From: a virus
DNA: 25,641 nucleotides
Strand: one strand, 5' to 3'
Virus record (IMG/VR): IMGVR_UViG_3300042905_000374
Span: 1-25,641 of that record
Made by a program: the position numbers and the translations under genes. The notes beneath the pieces were generated by a model that worked only from the letters and a program-made list of their open reading frames with translations, was not told the DNA's origin and did no database searches. Below, piece by piece: positions 22,161-25,641 of this stretch. Within the stretch, counting starts at the first letter, position 1. Each line of letters starts with the position of its first letter.

Positions 22161-22199
22161 CTTTTCTTTGTAAGGGGGAAACGCCCCCAAAGAAAGAAG
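22161..22199 (+). promoter_or_regulatory. 5' leader hairpin before the small-gene cluster
   Basis: GGGGG and CCCCC pair around AAACG, and outside them a pyrimidine-rich CTTTTCTTT pairs with AAAGAAAG with one mismatch or G-U pair. The structure covers most of the leader and ends at the AGAAGG ribosome site of the gene at 22207. It may control ribosome access or RNA stability. Confidence 0.5.
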
Positions 22200-22206
22200 G
22201 CTCCAA

Positions 22207-22398
22207 ATGATGTTTCTCAAGGTCACAAATAATCGCTATGTTTCATTTGATGGCAAATTTGAAATTGTAAAACTTGGTGTTGGTATTTGGTCTGTTAGCA
22301 AAAAAAATGACAATGATCAATACTTTTCACTTTATTACAGTTTTTCATTTGAAAGCGCATCAAAAGCAATGGCAGAGTTGCAAAAGGTAGGTGCATAA
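22207..22398 (+). CDS. hypothetical 63-residue protein
   Basis: The first gene after the promoter, with AGAAGG six bases before the ATG (a second ATG follows at once). The protein is a mixed beta-alpha type ('VSFDGKFEIVKLGVGIWSVS', 'QYFSLYYSFSFESASKAMA'), with no cysteines and no membrane segment. It overlaps the next gene by one base. Function is unknown. Confidence 0.65.
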   Translation: MMFLKVTNNRYVSFDGKFEIVKLGVGIWSVSKKNDNDQYFSLYYSFSFESASKAMAELQKVGA

Positions 22399-22634
22399 TG
22401 AGTAACCGCCTATGGGTAGATGACAATGGAACAGTAGTTTGTGATCAACACGCAGGTATGTATTTGCGTTGTGCGATTGAAGCAAAACCAAAAGCAATCA
22501 AACACCGCACACCGCTTGGAACTTGGTGCGCTTATTACACACATCTTCTAGGTGGAGAAAATTTAGTGTGTGAAGTTTGCACACCTTGGAATTCACCTGA
22601 TCACCCATACAACAAAATGAAGGCAGGCGCATAA
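22398..22634 (+). CDS. cysteine-containing 78-residue protein
   Basis: The gene starts at an ATG overlapping the previous stop. It contains 'VVCDQHAGMYLRCAI', a Trp/Tyr-rich middle and 'LVCEVCTPW', so one CxxC and other Cys/His residues could bind zinc. It is tightly coupled to the following small genes. I do not recognise the family. Confidence 0.65.
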   Translation: MSNRLWVDDNGTVVCDQHAGMYLRCAIEAKPKAIKHRTPLGTWCAYYTHLLGGENLVCEVCTPWNSPDHPYNKMKAGA

Positions 22635-22792
22635 TGTTAATTAGATACACAGAAAATGGAGTGCGTTACCAATACAAGGCAAAAAAGTGCATTACCAACA
22701 TTCACCCTATTTGCATTAGTTCTGACTCAAATCTTCCTGAGTGCATTTGCTGGTGCGCAGAGTGCAGAGAACATAGAAAGGCAAAAAAATGA
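22634..22792 (+). CDS. cysteine-rich 52-residue protein
   Basis: The ATG at 22634 overlaps the previous stop and the frame ends at TGA 22790-22792. The N-terminus is basic and the C-terminus contains 'ECICWCAECREH', a dense cysteine cluster followed by a basic tail. Six cysteines in 52 residues suggest zinc binding. Overlaps on both sides support a real gene. Confidence 0.6.
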   Translation: MLIRYTENGVRYQYKAKKCITNIHPICISSDSNLPECICWCAECREHRKAKK

Positions 22793-22959
22793 AATTCAAA
22801 GTTGTAGTGACTGTGGAGTTAAATGATTTTGTAATCCCACCAAACAAAAGTCAATCAATGATAAATGGCATGCAACGCGAACAAGTCTTGTATGCCATTT
22901 ATGACAAATTGGCTGAAATGCACCCACAGATCCATAATGTTTACAAGCAACGATCCTAG
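22789..22959 (+). CDS. hypothetical 56-residue protein
   Basis: This frame overlaps the previous gene by four bases and ends at TAG 22957-22959. Beginning with a short strand ('KFKVVVTVELNDFVIPP') and ending in a helix ('REQVLYAIYDKLAEMHPQI'), it may fold as a small alpha/beta domain. No cysteines or recognised motifs. It overlaps the following gene by 23 bases. Confidence 0.6.
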   Translation: MKFKVVVTVELNDFVIPPNKSQSMINGMQREQVLYAIYDKLAEMHPQIHNVYKQRS

Positions 22960-23101
22960 ATGTATTTGGTGCGGTACTTATGGTTCACCTGCAAATTTTG
23001 TAATTGTATTTGAAACAGAAGAAGGCAACCCACTTTGCGAGTGCGAGTGGTGCGGTAAACAAGAATGGTTCAGGAGGAAGGCAAGCAATGGCAAAGAGTA
23101 A
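22937..23101 (+). CDS. zinc-ribbon-like 54-residue protein
   Basis: The ATG at 22937 gives a short protein with 'CIWCGTYG' and 'CECEWCGKQEWFRRK', two CxxC pairs spaced as in zinc ribbons. A longer in-frame start (22865) is less likely because it lies deep in the previous gene and adds no conserved feature. There is no strong ribosome site, so translation may depend on coupling to the preceding gene. Confidence 0.55.
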   Translation: MFTSNDPRCIWCGTYGSPANFVIVFETEEGNPLCECEWCGKQEWFRRKASNGKE

Positions 23102-23243
23102 ATTGACACGCAGAGGCAAGATTGTTTTGGGTATTTTGTTTGTAATAGCCGTGTGTTGGCTGTACGACATAACAACGCCTGATCAATGCAAGGTAGCAAT
23201 TGAGAACATGTCTGAATGGTGCAAAGATTTGAGATACCCATGA
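23088..23243 (+). CDS. small single-pass membrane protein
   Basis: The ATG at 23088 follows AGGAGG by ten bases and gives 51 residues. A basic N-terminus ('MAKSKLTRRGK') leads into one hydrophobic helix ('IVLGILFVIAVCWLYD') and a short tail with 'QCKVAIENMSEWCKDL', which carries two cysteines. The charge pattern places the N-terminus in the cytoplasm and the tail outside. Function unknown. It overlaps the next start. Confidence 0.65.
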   Translation: MAKSKLTRRGKIVLGILFVIAVCWLYDITTPDQCKVAIENMSEWCKDLRYP

Positions 23244-23353
23244 GCGGGCCTTATGGACAAACTCAATGCGACACATGCGAACAATTTGAGGCAATTTGTG
23301 AAGAATGTGGCGTGTGTTTTGTATGTTGCGGCGTAAAAGAACATAAGGAGTAA
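23240..23353 (+). CDS. 37-residue protein with eight cysteines
   Basis: ATG 23240 overlaps the previous stop and the frame ends at TAA 23351-23353. The sequence has 'QCDTCEQF' then 'ICEECGVCFVCCGVKEH', so about one residue in five is cysteine. The spacing allows one or two zinc sites. The tight fit between neighbouring genes argues for expression, but it is one of the smallest genes called here. Confidence 0.55.
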   Translation: MSGPYGQTQCDTCEQFEAICEECGVCFVCCGVKEHKE

Positions 23354-23358
23354 ATGAC

Positions 23359-23565
23359 ATGACACCTGAAGAAATAATTAAAAACCATCTTGAACCGCTA
23401 GAAGATGTTTTGACAACCTGGATTGAAAGCCCTTATGTGGCAAAGATGTTGGGTGAACCTGAAACGCGTGAGCGCTACATGGGCTTTGTAGAAGGGTTAC
23501 GGCTGAGCAGGGCAAATGTAATTCAAGCAAAAATCAACTTAACACCACAGGAGGAAGAAGAATGA
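23359..23565 (+). CDS. hypothetical 68-residue helical protein
   Basis: ATG 23359 follows AAGGAG by eight bases. The protein is helical and acidic ('PEEIIKNHLEPLEDVLTTWI', 'ERYMGFVEGLRLSRANVIQA') and ends in four glutamates. No motif is recognised. It overlaps the next frame by four bases. Confidence 0.65.
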   Translation: MTPEEIIKNHLEPLEDVLTTWIESPYVAKMLGEPETRERYMGFVEGLRLSRANVIQAKINLTPQEEEE

Positions 23566-23645
23566 TGTTTATTGCAAGCGTAATTATTGTGACCCTTTTG
23601 GGCGTTGTAATTAGTGAGATTTGCTATAAAATAGAGCAGTCCTAA
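23562..23645 (+). CDS. 27-residue membrane microprotein
   Basis: The frame starts at ATG 23562 after AGGAGG-type sequence and ends at TAA 23643-23645. Almost all of it is one hydrophobic helix ('MMFIASVIIVTLLGVVISEI') with a polar end. Real expression is suggested by the ribosome site and the overlap, but a chance frame cannot be excluded. Confidence 0.45.
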   Translation: MMFIASVIIVTLLGVVISEICYKIEQS

Positions 23646-23669
23646 AAATAACCTGAAAGGGGTAAAGAA

Positions 23670-23759
23670 ATGGACAGTTTAATCAATCGTTGTTTGTGCG
23701 GTAGTTGGGTTTACGGTACTGCCGCTTGCGAAGTGTGTAGAAAGTTGGCGAAAGGCTAA
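23670..23759 (+). CDS. 29-residue zinc-ribbon-like microprotein
   Basis: ATG 23670 follows AAAGGGG and the frame ends at TAA 23757-23759. Four cysteines in the pattern 'CLCGSW' and 'CEVC' form two CxxC or CxC pairs. Its stop lies just three bases before the likely start of the secreted transglycosylase gene, in the same frame. Confidence 0.45.
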   Translation: MDSLINRCLCGSWVYGTAACEVCRKLAKG

Positions 23760-23762
23760 AGC

Positions 23763-24188
23763 CTGAAGCGTCTAACACAAATCCTTTTAAGCGCCGCATT
23801 AGCGGTAGGAATTGTGTTTGCTTCACCTGCGGCGGCTCAAGCACCAAAATTACAGTTGCATCAAATGCCGCCAAAAGTCATTGCACTTGAGATGGTGAAG
23901 AAAAATTATCCTGATCATAAAAAGCAATTTGCCTGCCTAGAACAATTGCTTTACAAGGAGAGTGGGTGGAGGGTCAATGCCCTGAACCGCTCATCAGGCG
24001 CATTTGGGCTTTTCCAGTTTTTGCCTTCAACATGGAAAAATTACAAGTACCCTTACATGCCCAAAGACGCTTACACGCAAATCAAGGCTGGCTTGCGCTA
24101 TGTGTACAAGCGTTACTCCACTCCCTGCGGGGCTTGGGAATTTTGGAAAAAGCAGGCTGGCCCTGACATGCACGGAGGTTGGTACTAA
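23763..24188 (+). CDS. secreted lytic transglycosylase (SLT/lysozyme-like), CTG start
   Basis: The first ATG or GTG in this frame is GTG 23814, which would remove most of a signal sequence. Starting at CTG 23763, seven bases after AAAGG, gives 'MKRLTQILLSAALAVGIVFA', an ordinary Sec signal followed by 'SPAAAQA' as a cleavage region. The mature domain has the transglycosylase pattern 'CLEQLLYKESGWRVN' with catalytic Glu66 and 'SSGAFGLFQFLPSTW', ending in 'YSTPCGAWEFWKK'. It would cut the glycan backbone of peptidoglycan outside the membrane. Its location among early genes, apart from the lysis cassette, suggests a role other than endolysis, for example wall remodelling. Confidence 0.8.
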   Translation: MKRLTQILLSAALAVGIVFASPAAAQAPKLQLHQMPPKVIALEMVKKNYPDHKKQFACLEQLLYKESGWRVNALNRSSGAFGLFQFLPSTWKNYKYPYMPKDAYTQIKAGLRYVYKRYSTPCGAWEFWKKQAGPDMHGGWY

Positions 24189-24280
24189 TGACCACATCAC
24201 CCTTTGGGCTGCCTTTACGCGTTGATCTTCCTACGGTAGATCCTACTGATTGGGAAGATGACGAAGAAGATGGCGATTGA
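24188..24280 (+). CDS. 30-residue acidic microprotein
   Basis: ATG 24188 overlaps the previous stop and the frame ends at TGA 24278-24280. The C-terminus is nearly all acidic ('DWEDDEEDGD'). It overlaps the HNH gene by 23 bases in another frame. It may be a real coupled gene or a chance frame. Confidence 0.4.
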   Translation: MTTSPFGLPLRVDLPTVDPTDWEDDEEDGD

Positions 24281-24611
24281 TAAGAAGGTTGTTGCAACTG
24301 TAATTAACAGGGCTAATGGCTATTGTGAAGTCTGCGGTGGCCCTGGTTTGCCTGAAAACATGGCTTTACATCACCGCAAACTTAAATCTAGGGGGGGCAA
24401 AGACACCGTTTCAAACCTTATCTTGATCCATCACGGTTGCCATAATCTAAAAACCGATAGTATTCACCTCAAACCTGCAAGCGCAGAGCAAAAAGGTTGG
24501 ATTGTGCCTTCATACAGAGAGCCACACGAATTTCCTTTTGTGAAGCCTGATGGTTCAATTGTATTACTACAAAATGACGGCACTGAGGCCGTAATGATGG
24601 AAGGTGACTAA
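24258..24611 (+). CDS. HNH endonuclease
   Basis: The 117-residue protein (ATG 24258, or 24270 for a start four residues later) has a compact HNH domain. 'NGYCEVCGG' with Cys23 and Cys26 begins the zinc site, 'ALHHRKLKSRGGKDTVSNLI' carries the catalytic His38/His39 region and Asn53, and 'HHGCHN' (58-63) closes the motif. The C-terminal tail is a polar segment with 'WIVPSYREP', common in phage HNH proteins. Such nucleases assist packaging or recombination or are mobile. Here the gene lies next to SSB, not terminase. It overlaps the SSB start by one base. Confidence 0.85.
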   Translation: MTKKMAIDKKVVATVINRANGYCEVCGGPGLPENMALHHRKLKSRGGKDTVSNLILIHHGCHNLKTDSIHLKPASAEQKGWIVPSYREPHEFPFVKPDGSIVLLQNDGTEAVMMEGD

Positions 24612-24979
24612 TGAACATAAGTGTAAAAGGTAATTTAGGCAGTGACCCTGACCTAAAGTTTTCTAAGAACAACACCGCATACTGTAATTTTTCATTGGCT
24701 TACACACCACGCAAACAAGTTGCTGGTGAGTGGCAAGATGGCGAAACAATGTGGTTCAAAGTTGTTGCATTTGGTACAAAGGCTGAAGCAATTGCAGACA
24801 CTTTTAGAAAAGGTGACACAGTTTTAGTAACTGGTGAATTGGCGCAAAGCACCTACACCGACAAAGAAGGAAACGAAAAAACTTCTATGGAGATTACAGC
24901 CAAAGAAATAGGTTTAGTTCCTAAACTGGGAAAGCCAAAAACAGGACAATTTTCAACTAAGGAGGCAACACCATGGTAG
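24611..24979 (+). CDS. ssb: single-stranded DNA-binding protein
   Basis: The 122-residue protein begins with 'MNISVKGNLGSDPDLKFSKN' and has 'FSLAYTPRKQV', 'MWFKVVAFGTKAEAIADTF', 'KGDTVLVTGELAQSTYTDKE' and 'SMEITAKEIGLVPKLGKP', a complete OB fold of bacterial SSB type. The C-terminus is short and lacks the acidic DDDIPF-like tip that recruits partner proteins in host SSBs, so it may not bind host SSB partners. It would cover single strands for the phage replication and annealing proteins. It overlaps the next gene by seven bases. Confidence 0.9.
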   Translation: MNISVKGNLGSDPDLKFSKNNTAYCNFSLAYTPRKQVAGEWQDGETMWFKVVAFGTKAEAIADTFRKGDTVLVTGELAQSTYTDKEGNEKTSMEITAKEIGLVPKLGKPKTGQFSTKEATPW

Positions 24980-25158
24980 ATGATCTAATGAGCGCGGCAG
25001 AAGTATGCGAGCGTTTGAACATTACATTAAATAACTTACGACAGATCCAACACCGTAAGACACTTACATGGGTGCAGAAGTCAGGCCGTAATGTGTACTA
25101 CACAAGAGCAGATGTTGAAAACTATTTTTCAAAGCGCTCGGAGCGTAATCAAGGCTAA
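24973..25158 (+). CDS. excisionase-like HTH protein
   Basis: The ATG at 24973 lies within the end of the SSB gene. The 61-residue protein has 'MSAAEVCERLNITLNNLRQI', 'TWVQKSGRNVYYTRADVENY' and a basic end, the MerR/excisionase-type winged HTH (helix-turn-helix_17-like). It might bend DNA as an excisionase or act as a small regulator. No integrase is in the window, so regulation is as likely as excision. Confidence 0.75.
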   Translation: MVDDLMSAAEVCERLNITLNNLRQIQHRKTLTWVQKSGRNVYYTRADVENYFSKRSERNQG

Positions 25159-25167
25159 CATCTTCAT

Positions 25168-25353
25168 GTGATCGTCATTGAAGAAGAAGTAACCGTGGCT
25201 CAGATAGATGAATGTCTGAGTCATGTTTACGCCATGCTTAAAACAGATGAATACGGCAACCGCATGGATTGGCGCAAAAAAGAAATGCTGACAGAACAAT
25301 TAGATGAATTGCTTGATGCTCGTATCAATTTAGTAAAGACAGGCAAACCATGA
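25168..25353 (+). CDS. hypothetical helical protein (61 residues)
   Basis: A GTG at 25168 is the first start; GTG 25195 is an alternative with GAAGAAGAAG upstream, and the first has only a weak site. The protein is helical ('IDECLSHVYAMLKTDEYGNR', 'EMLTEQLDELLDARINLV'), with alternating charges. Similar small helical proteins occur in actinophages; function unknown. Confidence 0.6.
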   Translation: MIVIEEEVTVAQIDECLSHVYAMLKTDEYGNRMDWRKKEMLTEQLDELLDARINLVKTGKP

Positions 25354-25436
25354 CAGAAGAAGAAATAGAAGCAATTTTGGATCAGATTTTTAGTAAGCAT
25401 GCAAAGGACTGCGATTGTGAACAACACACCGTTTGA
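25350..25436 (+). CDS. 28-residue acidic microprotein
   Basis: ATG 25350 overlaps the previous TGA and the frame ends at TGA 25434-25436. It starts with an acidic helix ('MTEEEIEAILDQIFSKHAKD') and ends 'CDCEQHTV', with a CxC pair. Overlaps on both sides favour a real gene, but evidence is limited. Confidence 0.45.
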   Translation: MTEEEIEAILDQIFSKHAKDCDCEQHTV

Positions 25437-25506
25437 TGGAGTAATGCTTTTTATTGTGCTGAGTTTGTTTATTGCAGTAGTTGCAATGTCGTTAGGAGTC
25501 CGATAA
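25417..25506 (+). CDS. 29-residue membrane microprotein
   Basis: A GTG at 25417, eight bases after AAAGGA, opens a frame to TAA 25504-25506. After nine polar residues it is one hydrophobic helix ('VMLFIVLSLFIAVVAMSLGV'). It overlaps the previous small gene by 20 bases. The ribosome site and composition support a gene. Confidence 0.5.
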   Translation: MNNTPFDGVMLFIVLSLFIAVVAMSLGVR

Positions 25507-25519
25507 GTTACGCATACTG

Positions 25520-25536
25520 ATCCCCACCGTGGGGAT
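25520..25536. other. first hairpin of the end region
   Basis: ATCCCCA (25520-25526) pairs perfectly with TGGGGAT (25530-25536) around CCG. No T run follows, so it is not a terminator by itself. It lies 16 bases before the terminator hairpin. Confidence 0.55.
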
Positions 25537-25552
25537 TGAGTGCTGGACACAG

Positions 25553-25586
25553 CCCCTATTCATAACGAGTAGGGGTTTTGTTCTTT
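25553..25586 (+). terminator. intrinsic terminator of the right-hand operon
   Basis: CCCCTATTC (25553-25561) pairs with GAGTAGGGG (25567-25575) with one G-U pair around ATAAC, followed by TTTTGTTCTTT. It closes the small-gene cluster. Confidence 0.88.
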
Positions 25587-25604
25587 CAACTTGCAGGAAA
25601 CTTT

Positions 25605-25633
25605 TTGAAACATTAACATGAACACATTATGGT
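25605..25633 (+). promoter_or_regulatory. putative promoter at the right edge
   Basis: TTGAAA (25605-25610) and TATGGT (25628-25633) are separated by 17 bases, directly after the terminator. It would drive rightward genes beyond the window. The -35 box matches at five of six positions and the -10 at four. Confidence 0.5.
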
Positions 25634-25641
25634 AGAAAATA

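Noticed and set aside
23004-23087. Longer N-terminus for the membrane protein at 23088
   Set aside because: ATG 23088 has AGGAGG upstream and gives a normal basic N-terminus before the membrane helix.
25507-25590. tRNA gene
   Set aside because: Two hairpins are present but no cloverleaf, anticodon arm or T-loop consensus can be formed.

Overview
This window is part of a tailed double-stranded DNA phage genome of siphovirus type. The host is most likely an actinobacterium of moderate to low GC content. The evidence for the host is a WhiB-family regulator at 18912-19247 with all four cluster cysteines and the G-[MVI]-W-G-G motif, TTG and GTG starts, an actinophage-style Cas4-like nuclease, and an overall base composition near 43-45% GC (estimated by eye). 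Several genes (10419-10751, 10774-11478, 13008-13193) resemble types I associate with aquatic phage genomes. A phage of an aquatic actinobacterium, for example a freshwater Nanopelagicales-like host, is therefore my best inference, not something the sequence proves.

Layout. 1-3318: end of a probable major capsid gene, a zinc-ribbon protein, head-tail adaptor, tail terminator, a small accessory protein and the major tail tube protein, with hairpin terminators after the capsid and tube genes. 3426-7516: tail assembly chaperone with a programmed -1 frameshift (heptamer CCCAAAA), an HK97-gp10-like protein and the tape measure protein. 7516-12805: distal tail protein, tail-fibre-like proteins (one with an FN3 domain and a glycine-rich adhesin-like domain), two uncharacterised genes of aquatic-phage type, a Gp37-like tail hub and a small tail protein. 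12824-14184: lysis cassette with membrane proteins, a lipoprotein overlapping the first of them, a CHAP endolysin and a holin-like protein, closed by a strong terminator at 14192-14214. 14249-22084: regulation, recombination and replication, with a DUF6378-like protein, metallophosphoesterase, one lone minus-strand gene, ERF/Rad52-like annealing protein, winged-helix protein, Cas4-like nuclease, WhiB, C5-cytosine methyltransferase, replication organiser and RusA resolvase. 22207-25506: a dense run of very small, often cysteine-rich or membrane proteins, plus a secreted transglycosylase, HNH nuclease, SSB and an excisionase-like HTH protein. The window ends with a terminator and a new promoter.

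How the genes work together. The left half builds the neck and tail and then releases virions. The right half is the early region: SSB, annealing protein, Cas4-like nuclease and RusA form a recombination and replication set around a helicase-loader-like protein. The methyltransferase probably protects phage DNA, and WhiB probably modulates host or phage transcription. Almost all genes are on the plus strand and many are coupled by ATGA, TAATG or GTGA overlaps. No tRNA, CRISPR array, insertion sequence, integrase or repressor was recognised, and no stretch of more than about 150 bases lacks a gene.

The most interesting observations are: a 158-codon open frame nested in the methyltransferase gene with its own AGGAGG ribosome site; a secreted transglycosylase whose signal peptide is encoded only if translation begins at a CTG codon; a lipoprotein gene overlapping a membrane coiled-coil gene in the style of Rz/Rz1; and a cluster of cysteine-rich microproteins.
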